This document shows positions 36,898 through 45,842 of a DNA stretch of 64,000 bases, piece after piece. The notes below the pieces were generated by a model. It did no database searches. It was given only the letters and a program-made list of their open reading frames with translations, and was not told where the DNA came from. Made by a program: the position numbers and the translations under genes. Each line of letters opens with the position of its first letter. Position 1 is the stretch's first letter. The stretch is taken from assembly GCA_029266735.1 (NCBI GenBank), contig JAQSWG010000015.1, forward strand, positions 1 to 64,000, read 5' to 3'. The stretch comes from Ornithinibacter sp. GTDB taxonomy: Bacteria; Actinomycetota; Actinomycetes; Actinomycetales; Dermatophilaceae.

Positions 36898-37122
36898 GGT
36901 GCCAAGGGGGCGGTGGAGCGCGCGTCTGGCACCCCTGTATCGGCTGGGTGCTCCCGGTGGGGTGCCAAGGGGGCGGTGGGACGCGCGTCTGGCACCTCGG
37001 ATGCGGATGTCGCGCAGGTCAGGGGTGCCAAGGGGGCGTTGGAGCGGCGTCTGGCACCTCGGGTCCTGGTGTCGCGCGGGTTGAGGGGTGCCAAGGGGGC
37101 GGTGGAGCGCGCGTCTGGCACC
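36898..37122. repeat. Array 2: four copies of a 35-36-nt palindromic-ended repeat with exact 63-bp period (36898, 36961, 37024, 37087)
   Basis: GGTGCCAAGGGGGCGGTGGAGCGCGCGTCTGGCACC; terminal GGTGCCA/TGGCACC inverted repeat; same core as array 1. Confidence 0.95.
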
Positions 37123-37224
37123 CATCCGCTGACCCCTCCGGGCGGGGGTCCGCCATCTGTTGTGCATCCGCCCGCGAGGAGGTGTGCCCGAAGGGACCTG
37201 GTGGCCCGCTGTGGCGACGGCTCG

Positions 37225-38868
37225 TCAGTGGTCCCCCGCCATGAGTCGGCCGATCTCGGTGCGGTCGGCGCTGACGCAGGCCATCTCGGCGACGACCTTG
37301 CCGCCGTGGACCACCGCGACGCGGTCGGCGAGCGACAGGATCTCGTCGAGCTCGGCGGACACAAGCAGCACGCCCGCACCAGCGTCGCGGGCGTCGACGA
37401 TGCGGCGGTGGATGAACTCGATCGACCCCACGTCGACGCCACGGGTGGGCTGCGCCGCCATGAGCAGCTTCGGCGTGAACGACATCTCGCGCGCGACGAC
37501 GACCTTCTGCTTGTTGCCACCGGAGAGCGAGGCCGCAGTCTGTCCGACGCTCGAGGAGCGGATGTCGAACTCCGCCCGCACCTTCTCGGCGTACTCGCGG
37601 ACGGCGTCGAACTGCCGCACGCCGCTCTTGGCGTAGGGCGGCTGGTCGAACTCGTTGAGCACGAGGTTGTCGGCGATGGAGTATGCCGCGACGAGCCCGT
37701 GCTTCTCGCGGTCCTCCGGGATGTGGCCGACCCCGGCGTGGTGCGTCTGGTGGGGGTTGGCCTTGGTGAGGTCCAGGTCACCCAGCCGCATGCTGCCCGA
37801 GACCACCTTGCGCATCCCGGCGAGGGCCTCGACGAGCTCGCGCTGGCCGTTGCCCTCCACGCCGGCGACACCGACGATCTCGCCGGCCCTCACCTCGAGG
37901 CTGAAGCCGTTGACCGCGGGCAGGTCGCGGTCGTCCTTGACGTGGAGGTCCTCGATGGCCAGGACGGTCTCGCCCGGCGTCGCCTCCTCCTTGTCGATGG
38001 ACAGGACGACCTCGCGGCCCACCATGAGGGTGGCGAGCTCGCGGGCGTCGGTGTTCTTCGTCTCGACCTCGCCGCAGACGGTGCCCTGGCGAAGGACGTA
38101 GACCCGGTCCGAGACCGCGAGCACCTCGCGCAGCTTGTGGGTGATGAAGACGATCGAGGTGCCGGAGGCCGCCAGCTCCTTCATGACGCCGAGCAGCTCG
38201 TCGGTCTCCTGGGGGGTGAGGACCGCGGTCGGCTCGTCGAGGATGAGCAGGTCGACCTTGCGCGAGAGGGCCTTGAGGATCTCGACGCGCTGCTGGGTGC
38301 CGACCGGCAGGTCCTCGACCTCGGCGTCGGGGTCCACGGCCAGCCGGTGCTTCGCGGCGAGCGTGCGCACCATCTCGCGGGCGCTCTCGATGTCGAGCAT
38401 GGCCCCGGCCCGGGTCGGCTCGTGGCCCAGCATCATGTTCTCGGCGACGGTCATCACCGGGACGAGCTGGAAGTGCTGGTGGACCATGCCGATGCCGCGC
38501 CGGATCGCGTCGTGCGGGCCCGAGATCGGCGTGGTGTCGCCCTGGACGCTCACCGTGCCGGCATCCGGGGTGATGAGGCCGAAGATCTGGTTGACGAGGG
38601 TCGACTTCCCCGCCCCGTTCTCACCGAGCAGGGCGACGATCTCGCCGCGACGGACGGTGAAGCTGATGTCGCGGTTGGCCCTGACCCGGCCGAAGCTCTT
38701 GGACAGGCCGGTGATGTCGAGCACCACCTCGCCGACGACACCTTCGCCGAAGCCGGATATCTCCGGCGGCAGCTCGCGGACGGCATCCGTCGTCGCGATG
38801 GCCTCGAGGTGGTCGGGTCGGGTGTCCGCGGGTGCCGGGCGAGGGTCGTACTCGATCTCTTCGGGCAT
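37225..38868 (-). CDS. Nucleoside ABC transporter ATP-binding protein (two ATPase domains, BmpA/NupO type)
   Basis: LLGENGAGKSTLVNQIFGLITPDAG; VHQHFQLVPVMTVAENMMLG; LSGGNKQKVVVAREMSFTPKLLMAAQPTRGVDVG. Confidence 0.93.
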   Translation of the reverse strand: MPEEIEYDPRPAPADTRPDHLEAIATTDAVRELPPEISGFGEGVVGEVVLDITGLSKSFGRVRANRDISFTVRRGEIVALLGENGAGKSTLVNQIFGLITPDAGTVSVQGDTTPISGPHDAIRRGIGMVHQHFQLVPVMTVAENMMLGHEPTRAGAMLDIESAREMVRTLAAKHRLAVDPDAEVEDLPVGTQQRVEILKALSRKVDLLILDEPTAVLTPQETDELLGVMKELAASGTSIVFITHKLREVLAVSDRVYVLRQGTVCGEVETKNTDARELATLMVGREVVLSIDKEEATPGETVLAIEDLHVKDDRDLPAVNGFSLEVRAGEIVGVAGVEGNGQRELVEALAGMRKVVSGSMRLGDLDLTKANPHQTHHAGVGHIPEDREKHGLVAAYSIADNLVLNEFDQPPYAKSGVRQFDAVREYAEKVRAEFDIRSSSVGQTAASLSGGNKQKVVVAREMSFTPKLLMAAQPTRGVDVGSIEFIHRRIVDARDAGAGVLLVSAELDEILSLADRVAVVHGGKVVAEMACVSADRTEIGRLMAGDH

Positions 38869-39869
38869 CACTGGTCTCCCTTGACGTATGGCTGCCCGAC
38901 CGCGGCCGGCGCCCGGACCCTGCCGGCGGCCACGGCGAGGACGATGATCGTCACGACGAACGGCAGCGTGCCGGTGAGCTGCGGTGGAAGGTCGATGTTC
39001 CCGCTCTGCTGGAGCTGGGACGCCACCGCGTTGATGAACCCGAAGAAGATCGCCATGACGAACGCGCGCAGCGGCCGCCAAGCCCCCATGATCATGATCG
39101 CGAGGGCCAGGAAGCCTCGACCGGCCACCATGCCGCGCTCGAACGACGACGACGCGTCCATGGAGAGGTAGACCCCGGCGCACCCGGCCAGGGAGCCGGC
39201 GAGGGTCACGTTGACGATCCGCAGCCACTCGACGTTGATGCCGGCCGTGTCGGCCGCCGAGGGGTACTCCCCCACGGCACGCGTGCGCAGGCCCCACCTC
39301 GAGTGGAACAGGGCGATGTGGACGCCGATCGCCGCGAGGATGGCCAGCGTCGCGAAGATGCTCGTCCCGGTGAAGAAGACGTCGCCGATGAGCGGGATGC
39401 TGGAGAGCACCGGCACGTCGAAGCTCGGCATCAAGCCCGGAAGCACCTGGCCCGGTGTGTAGTAGAAGGACGTGATGCCCGTGGCGACGATGTTGAGCAC
39501 GACACCGGCGATGATCTGGTCCATCCGCCACTTGACGCTCGTCCAGGCGAGGAAGCCGCCGAGGATCAGGCCGCTGCCGATGCCCGCGAGGACTCCGACG
39601 AGGAGGGACCCGCTGTACGCCGCCGCGAAGAACCCAGCGAAGGCGGCGACGAGCATCTGGCCCTCGATGCCGATGTTGACGACTCCCGAGCGCTCGCCGA
39701 TGACGCCGACGAGGGCGGCGAGGACGAGCGGGATGGCGTAGCCCCAGGCGGAGGCGTACATGCTCGGGGCGATGTCGTTCTGGGCGTAGTAGAAGATGTA
39801 GGCCGCGACGAGCACGACCGCCCCGACGACCACGTTGGTGCGGTTCTTGGTGAGCCACGACGTCGTCAT
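38868..39869 (-). CDS. ABC transporter permease (nucleoside type)
   Basis: GVIGERSGVVNIGIEGQMLVAAFAGFFAAAYSGS. Confidence 0.9.
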   Translation of the reverse strand: MTTSWLTKNRTNVVVGAVVLVAAYIFYYAQNDIAPSMYASAWGYAIPLVLAALVGVIGERSGVVNIGIEGQMLVAAFAGFFAAAYSGSLLVGVLAGIGSGLILGGFLAWTSVKWRMDQIIAGVVLNIVATGITSFYYTPGQVLPGLMPSFDVPVLSSIPLIGDVFFTGTSIFATLAILAAIGVHIALFHSRWGLRTRAVGEYPSAADTAGINVEWLRIVNVTLAGSLAGCAGVYLSMDASSSFERGMVAGRGFLALAIMIMGAWRPLRAFVMAIFFGFINAVASQLQQSGNIDLPPQLTGTLPFVVTIIVLAVAAGRVRAPAAVGQPYVKGDQ

Positions 39870-39870
39870 G

Positions 39871-41022
39871 TCAGCTGCCCCAGCTCGTCGAGGCGGCGGT
39901 CACCTTGTCGGCCCGGCTCCGGAAGATCCACTTGCCGAGCACGGGGATCGAGACCATGAGCAGGATGATCGCGAGGAGCAGGTCGACGACCTCGGGGGCG
40001 ATGCCCGTCGCGAACTGCAGCCCGGGGGCACCGGTTCGCAGCACTCCCACGAGGAAGGCCGCGGGGATGGTGGCGAGGGGGTTGGCCCGGGCCAGGAGGG
40101 CGATGGTGATGCCGTCGAAGCCGAGGGTGCCGCCGATGGCCGGCTCGAACCGGTGGAGCGTGCCCATCGCCTCGAGGGCACCCGCCAGACCGGCGAGCCC
40201 ACCGCCGAAGATCATCGACAGGGTGACGATGCGGCTGATCGAGATCCCGGCGTAGCCCGCCGCGTGCTTGTTGGCACCCACCGTGTTGAAGCGGAACCCG
40301 AGCGTCGTGCGGCCCAGCATCCACCAGCACAGCACCGCCAGGAGCACTGCGAAGACGAAGCCGATGGGGATGCCGGCCGCCGCGCCGACCCGGGACGCCT
40401 CCGGGATCAGCTCGGTCTGCGGGATGCCGCTGGTCTTCGAGGACTCGGCCTCGAGCGGGCCGATGACGAGCCACCAGGTCACACCTGCGGCGATGTAGTT
40501 GAGCATGATCGTCGTGATGACCTCGTGCACCCCACGGGTCGCCTTGAGGATGCCGGCGATGAAGCCGATGAACGCGCCGGCGAGGGCTCCCGCCACCATG
40601 CCGAGGACGGCGCCCAGGAAGCCGGCGCCGCCCGCGGCATACGCGACCCATGCACCGAACATGGCGCCGAAGACGAGCTGCCCCTGACCGCCGATGTTGA
40701 ACAGGCCGACCCGCAGCGGGAGGACGACCGCGAGGCCGGTCAGCACGAGGGGGGCCGTCTTCTGCAGCGTCCGGGTCAGGCCGCCCGGGACGAACAACGC
40801 CTCACGGAGCAGCGTCTCGTACGCGTACCACGGGTTGACGCCCTGGTAGCGGATCAGGGCCGCGCCGACGAGGAGGGCGATGACGAGTGCCACGACGATG
40901 ACGACGCCACTCTGGTGGCCGAGCAGGTACGCCAGTGGCTGGGCGGGGCGCTGTTCGGCCGGCGGTGGCGCCTTGGCCGGCGGAGGCGCAGCCTGCTCGG
41001 CCACCGTGGGTGTCTCGGACAT
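39871..41022 (-). CDS. ABC transporter permease (nucleoside type)
   Basis: PLVLTGLAVVLPLRVGLFNIGGQGQLVFGAMFGAW; start MSETPTVAEQ. Confidence 0.9.
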   Translation of the reverse strand: MSETPTVAEQAAPPPAKAPPPAEQRPAQPLAYLLGHQSGVVIVVALVIALLVGAALIRYQGVNPWYAYETLLREALFVPGGLTRTLQKTAPLVLTGLAVVLPLRVGLFNIGGQGQLVFGAMFGAWVAYAAGGAGFLGAVLGMVAGALAGAFIGFIAGILKATRGVHEVITTIMLNYIAAGVTWWLVIGPLEAESSKTSGIPQTELIPEASRVGAAAGIPIGFVFAVLLAVLCWWMLGRTTLGFRFNTVGANKHAAGYAGISISRIVTLSMIFGGGLAGLAGALEAMGTLHRFEPAIGGTLGFDGITIALLARANPLATIPAAFLVGVLRTGAPGLQFATGIAPEVVDLLLAIILLMVSIPVLGKWIFRSRADKVTAASTSWGS

Positions 41023-41105
41023 GTGACTCCAATGTCGGTCGGTGCCCACAGTGTTGCGTGTCGTGGCCCGGGGCAAAAGGGCCACGCCGCCTCGGCGACG
41101 ACGCG

Positions 41106-41141
41106 CTGGGGGCGGGCACCCGGGTGGGTGCCCGCCCCCAG
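41106..41141 (-). terminator. Intra-operon hairpin between bmpA and permease
   Basis: CTGGGGGCGGGCACCC-GGGT-GGGTGCCCGCCCCCAG, 16-bp perfect stem. Confidence 0.75.
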
Positions 41142-41189
41142 TCTCGAGGTGGTCGGGTCACGCGTCGGCGTGGCCCGGACGTCCCGGTG

Positions 41190-42278
41190 TCAGAGCGTGA
41201 CGCCGGTCTTCAGCGTGCCGGCCTCCATCTGCTTGACGACCTCGTCCACCTTCGCCTTGACGTCCGCGGGGACGACCGACTCGAAGTCGTGGTACGGGGC
41301 GAGGCCGGCCTTGCCCAGCGTCTGGAGCTCGGTGAAGTCCCCGTCCTTGGCCTGGACGACCGTGTCCGTGACGCCCTCGTTGATGAGCTTCATCGCCGAG
41401 GTGACGAGGCACGGCTGGGCGGCGGGAACGGTGTCCCACTGGTCCGTGTCGACACCGATGCAGAACTTGTCCGTGCCCGCACCGGCGGTCTTCGCGACCT
41501 CCTGGAGAGCACCGTTGCCGGTGTTGCCGCCGGCGCCGAAGATGACGTCCGCACCCTGGGCGAGCTGCTTCTTCGCCTCGCCCGCGCCCCATACCGGGTC
41601 GTTGAAGGCGTTGTCGGCAGCGGGGTGGTAGACCGTCGTCACGCTGACGGCCGGGTTGGCCGCCTTGGCGCCCGCCTCGAAGCCCTTGGCGAACTTCTCG
41701 ACCGGCGGGATCTGGAGGCCGAGGACCTGGCCGAGCTTGTTGGTCTTGGTCATCAGGCCCGCGAGGTAGCCGGCGCCGTAGCCCGCCTGGTCCTCGGGGA
41801 AGATGAGGCCGGTGACGTTCTTGACGGTGACCTTCTTCGCGTCGTAGCCCTGGTCGACACCGATGAACCGGGTCTGCGGGTTCTCGGCGGCGGCCTGAGC
41901 GGTGGCGTCGGTCATGAGGAAGCCGACGGTGATGAGGACGTCGTACTTCTTGTTCGTGAACTGCGCGATGTTGGAGGCGTAGTCCTTGGCGTCCTGGGTC
42001 TCGACGTACTTGTAGAAGCCCTGGGTCTCCTCGGCGGCCGCTTGCGCGCCCTCGTGGGCGGACTGGTTGAACGACTTGTCGTCCACCTTGCCGGTGTCGG
42101 TGACGAGACCGATGCAGAACACCTCGGCATCGGCGCAGTTCGAGTCGTCGGCGGGCGCACCTGCCGCGGAGGAGGCACCGGAGGCGGCCGGGGTGTCGGT
42201 GGTGCCGGTGCTGCCGCCACAGCCGGCCAGGGCCAGGGCGAGCGCCGCCGGCGCTGCGACCAGGTAACGCGTGGACTT
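41190..42278 (-). CDS. BMP family ABC transporter substrate-binding lipoprotein
   Basis: Lipobox LALALAGCGG; GLVTDTGKVDDKSFNQSAHEGAQAAAEETQ. Confidence 0.93.
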   Translation of the reverse strand, partial: KSTRYLVAAPAALALALAGCGGSTGTTDTPAASGASSAAGAPADDSNCADAEVFCIGLVTDTGKVDDKSFNQSAHEGAQAAAEETQGFYKYVETQDAKDYASNIAQFTNKKYDVLITVGFLMTDATAQAAAENPQTRFIGVDQGYDAKKVTVKNVTGLIFPEDQAGYGAGYLAGLMTKTNKLGQVLGLQIPPVEKFAKGFEAGAKAANPAVSVTTVYHPAADNAFNDPVWGAGEAKKQLAQGADVIFGAGGNTGNGALQEVAKTAGAGTDKFCIGVDTDQWDTVPAAQPCLVTSAMKLINEGVTDTVVQAKDGDFTELQTLGKAGLAPYHDFESVVPADVKAKVDEVVKQMEAGTLKTGVTL

Positions 42279-42425
42279 CATGAAGTTCTCCTTGGAGATC
42301 GGGTGAGACGGGGCGATGTTACGGCGTCGGTGCTCCACACGGTGGGCCCCCTGAGTGTCGTTGCCGGGTTGTGACCTCGCCAGAGGGGCGTCGTGACGAG
42401 ATGCACACCGCCGGACTGGCGACAG

Positions 42426-43178
42426 TCACCAACCGGGTGAGGCCGACCACCCGGCATCCACGGGGATGGTGGTGCCCGTGATGCCGGATGCGGCGGGTGA
42501 GGCGAGGAAGGCGACGGTCGCCGCCACCTCCTCCGCCGTCACGGGACGGCCGAGGGCGGATGCCTTCCGCCACCGCTCCACCCCCTCGGGCCACGCCGTC
42601 TCCAGTCCCTCGCGGGCCACCAGGCCCGGGGCGACGGCGACGACCCGGATGCCTCGGGGACCGAGCTCGGTGGCCGCCGCGGCGGTGAGGTGGTGCAGCG
42701 CCGCCTTCGCGACGGCATACGGCGTGTGCCCCGGTGCGGGTCGGAGTCCCTCGATCGAGCCGATGACGACGACGACCCCCCCGCGTGCCAGACGCACGGC
42801 GGCGCGGTGGAGGAGGGCGGTCGTGGGGCGCAGACCTGCGCGGTGGAACGCGTCCCACATGGCGGTGTCCAGGTCATCCCAGTCGAGGTGGTCCTGGGGG
42901 AAGGCATTCAGCACGACGACGGTCACCGGACCGACAGCGTCGTGGCACCGCGTGAGGAGGTCGTCGCAGACGGCATCGAGGACGTCCCCCTCGTCGACGC
43001 CGAGGTCCGCATGGAGTGCCACGGCGTGTCGACCCATGCCCTGCACCTCGTGGACCACCCCCTCCGCCCCCTCGTGGTCGCTGCGGTAGTGGACACCGAC
43101 GTCGTGGCCGGCGGCTGCCAGGGCGATGGCCACCGCACGGCCGAGGCCACCGCTCGCGCCCGTGACGAGCGCGCTCAT
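42426..43178 (-). CDS. SDR family oxidoreductase
   Basis: VTGASGGLGRAVAIALAAAGHDV, YAVAKAAL, PVDAGW. Confidence 0.9.
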   Translation of the reverse strand: MSALVTGASGGLGRAVAIALAAAGHDVGVHYRSDHEGAEGVVHEVQGMGRHAVALHADLGVDEGDVLDAVCDDLLTRCHDAVGPVTVVVLNAFPQDHLDWDDLDTAMWDAFHRAGLRPTTALLHRAAVRLARGGVVVVIGSIEGLRPAPGHTPYAVAKAALHHLTAAAATELGPRGIRVVAVAPGLVAREGLETAWPEGVERWRKASALGRPVTAEEVAATVAFLASPAASGITGTTIPVDAGWSASPGW

Positions 43179-43642
43179 CGCATCCGCCCGACCGGCTCGT
43201 CGCGGGTGAGCAGGGCGATCTCGGACGCGTACGAGGGGTACGACCGCACGAGCTCGTCGCGTCGCCCGAGCTCGAAGTGCTCCGGGCGGAAGGCGGGCGA
43301 GCACCAGCAGGCGAGCAGGCTCCAGTTCCCGAGCGTCGAGGCGCCCATCCAGGTGCCGCGCCGCACGAGGAACTGGCGGGCCTGTGGGCCGACGTAGTTC
43401 AGCACCCCCGAACCCCCCGGGCGCAGACGGAGCAGCGCGGCCGGAGAACCGTCGAGCCACTGCCACCCCTCGTCGATCGCGAGCCGGTGCATCGCCGAGA
43501 AGCCGTCCGGGGCGTCGGTGAGGAGCACGGTGATCGCGTTGAGGTGCTGCGTCCGCGGCCCTGCCACGAACCACGCGCCCTCCTCGGGGATCGGCTGCAT
43601 CCCGAGGCGCGCGATGACCTCCTCCGCGCTCTCCACCGTCAC
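43175..43642 (-). CDS. DUF985/cupin-like protein
   Basis: PIPEEGAWFVAGPRTQHLNAITVLLTDAPDGFSAMHRLAIDEGWQWLDGSPAALLRLRPGG. Confidence 0.75.
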   Translation of the reverse strand: MTVESAEEVIARLGMQPIPEEGAWFVAGPRTQHLNAITVLLTDAPDGFSAMHRLAIDEGWQWLDGSPAALLRLRPGGSGVLNYVGPQARQFLVRRGTWMGASTLGNWSLLACWCSPAFRPEHFELGRRDELVRSYPSYASEIALLTRDEPVGRMR

Positions 43643-45009
43643 GAGACGTCCACCGCCGCCCATGCCGCCTTCCCCCTCTCCCGAGCCCGGGCCACGACCG
43701 CCGGCACGTCGACGCGGGTGCTGCGCCGCCCGCGGACCACCGGCTCGCCGTCGACGAGGACGTCGGTGACGTCGCCACGGCCAGCCGCGAAGACGAGCAG
43801 CGCCTCGACGTCGTGAACGGGTGCCAGGTGGGGCGCCTGGAGGTCGAGGAGCACGAGATCTGCACGCTTGCCGACCTCCACCGACCCGATCTGGTCGCCC
43901 AGACCGAGGGCGCGCGCACCCTCGATCGTGCAGGCCCGGAGCACCTCGGCCGCGCTCGCCACATCCGGCCGCCCACTCGTGAGGCGGGCCAGCAGAGCCG
44001 CCTGTCGCATCACGAGCCACATGTCGAGGTCGTTGGAGCTGGAGCAGCCGTCGGTGCCGAGACCGATGCGGATGCCGCTCGAACGCACGTCCTCCCAGCG
44101 AAGTGCACCGCTGGCGAGCTTGAGGTTCGAACCGGGGCAGTGCCCCACAGCAGCGTGCGCGTCCCCGAGCAGCATCCGGTCCCCCTCGCTGAGGTGCACG
44201 CCGTGGCCGACGACGAGGGGGAGGTCGGGCTCGACCCAGCCGGCACGGGCCAGCACCTCGGTCGGCGAGGCGCCGTAGCGCTCGCGGATGCCGTCGTTCT
44301 CGGCCTCGTTCTCCGAGACGTGAGTGGTCAGGAGGCCCGGTCGAGGATCCTCGGCGAGGAGCGCGCGGAGCACGGTGACGACCTCGGCCAACCCGTCGGG
44401 TCCGCAGGTGTAGGTGGCGTGCGGCATCGCCGCGACGGGGATGCAGGGGCCGCCGACCCGGTCCAGGACGCCTGGCCAGGTGCGCAGGTTGTCGAGGCGC
44501 TCCTGCCAGGAGAGCCCGTCGGGCCCGGGCCCGTCGAAGAAGACCGGGCCGATGACGTGCCGGCTGCCGGCGACCACCGCGCCGCGGTGGGCGGCCTCGT
44601 GGTGGAAGTACATGTCGAGCTGCGTCGTGCAGCCGCCCAGGAGCGACTCGATCGCGCCGAGGGTGGCCCCCAGCTCGACCGTGTCGGGATCCATGACGGC
44701 TCCCTCGGCGGCCCAGACCCGGGTGAGGAAGCCTTGGAGGTCGACGTTCTCCGCGAGACCGCGCAGCAGGGTCATCGGGAGGTGGGTGTGGAGGTTGACC
44801 AGACCCGGCAACAGCAGCTTGCCACCGGCGTCGAGAACGGTCTCATCGGCAAGCCGGCTGGAGTCGCCGGCCTCCTTCGCGGCCGCCTCGGCTCGCGTGA
44901 TCTCGGTGATGACGCCGTCCTCGACGACGACCGTGGTGTCAAGAAGGATCGTGTCGGCGTCGTCGACCGTGACGACGTAGCCGGCGTTCACGATGCGGAC
45001 CCGGCTCAT
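43639..45009 (-). CDS. Amidohydrolase family deaminase (MTA/SAH deaminase-like)
   Basis: LLLPGLVNLHTHLPMTLLRG; TTHVSENEAEND; GLGTDGCSSSNDLDMW. Confidence 0.88.
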   Translation of the reverse strand: MSRVRIVNAGYVVTVDDADTILLDTTVVVEDGVITEITRAEAAAKEAGDSSRLADETVLDAGGKLLLPGLVNLHTHLPMTLLRGLAENVDLQGFLTRVWAAEGAVMDPDTVELGATLGAIESLLGGCTTQLDMYFHHEAAHRGAVVAGSRHVIGPVFFDGPGPDGLSWQERLDNLRTWPGVLDRVGGPCIPVAAMPHATYTCGPDGLAEVVTVLRALLAEDPRPGLLTTHVSENEAENDGIRERYGASPTEVLARAGWVEPDLPLVVGHGVHLSEGDRMLLGDAHAAVGHCPGSNLKLASGALRWEDVRSSGIRIGLGTDGCSSSNDLDMWLVMRQAALLARLTSGRPDVASAAEVLRACTIEGARALGLGDQIGSVEVGKRADLVLLDLQAPHLAPVHDVEALLVFAAGRGDVTDVLVDGEPVVRGRRSTRVDVPAVVARARERGKAAWAAVDVS

Positions 45010-45797
45010 GGGGCGGGTTCTGTCGCAGCGTCGGGGTCGGGGAAGGTGGCCCGGGTGTGGACCAGCTCGTCGAGAACCGCGAGCACGTCGGCGGAGGTGG
45101 CGGAGAGGACCTCGGTGATCTCGTCCATGGTGATGGGCTCGTCGCTGTCGCCGACGCCCGAGGCGGGGTTGACGACCAGGGAGATCGCGGCATACCGCAG
45201 GCCCGCCTCGATGGCCAGGGTGACCTCAGGGACACCCGTCATCCCGGCCACGTCGGCGCCGGCCAGGCGGGCCAGCCGGATCTCCGCCCGCGTCTCGAAC
45301 CGCGGACCCTCGAACGCGGCATAGACGCCGCCGTCGCGGACCAGCCGGCCGGCCGCGGCGGCGGCGTCGAGGATCTCGCGGCGCACCGCCGGGTGGTACG
45401 GCTCCAGGACGTCGGTGTGCACGACCCCCTCGGGGCCGGAGCCATCGAAGAAGGTGACCGGGCGCTGTCTCGTGAAGTCGACGAAGTCCTCCAGGCAGAG
45501 CAGGTCGCCGGCCCTCAGGTCGGGGTCGATGCTGCCGGTGACGTTGACGGCCACGACGTCGCGAACCCCGAGGTCGGCGAGGGCCCGGATGTTCGCCCGG
45601 TAGTTGACGAGGTGAGGCGGGACGGAGTGGCCTGCGCCGTGCCGGGTGAGGAAGACCACCGGGATGCCGTGCCAGGTGCCGCGGGTGATCCAGGCGTCAC
45701 CGAAGGCGGTGGTGATCGTCTCCGGGGAGGGGTTCTCGAGAGCCGCGAGGTCGTAGAACCCCGTCCCGGCGATGATCCCCAGGGGCGGACGCGTCAT
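45006..45797 (-). CDS. S-methyl-5'-thioadenosine phosphorylase/purine phosphorylase family
   Basis: IIAGTGFYDL, RHGAGHSVPPHLVNYRANIRALADLGV, AFEGPRFETRAEIRL, MTGVPEVTLA. Confidence 0.9.
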   Translation of the reverse strand: MTRPPLGIIAGTGFYDLAALENPSPETITTAFGDAWITRGTWHGIPVVFLTRHGAGHSVPPHLVNYRANIRALADLGVRDVVAVNVTGSIDPDLRAGDLLCLEDFVDFTRQRPVTFFDGSGPEGVVHTDVLEPYHPAVRREILDAAAAAGRLVRDGGVYAAFEGPRFETRAEIRLARLAGADVAGMTGVPEVTLAIEAGLRYAAISLVVNPASGVGDSDEPITMDEITEVLSATSADVLAVLDELVHTRATFPDPDAATEPAP

Positions 45798-45842
45798 GAG
45801 CGGCCACGTTACCTCGCGAATCGCGGTGGCAGGATGCCCTCC

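Noticed and set aside
13668-37122. CRISPR-like arrays (36-nt repeat plus ~27-nt spacer)
   Set aside because: Only 3-4 units; spacers in array 1 are similar to each other and those in array 2 are partly related; repeats are polymorphic; no cas genes in the window.
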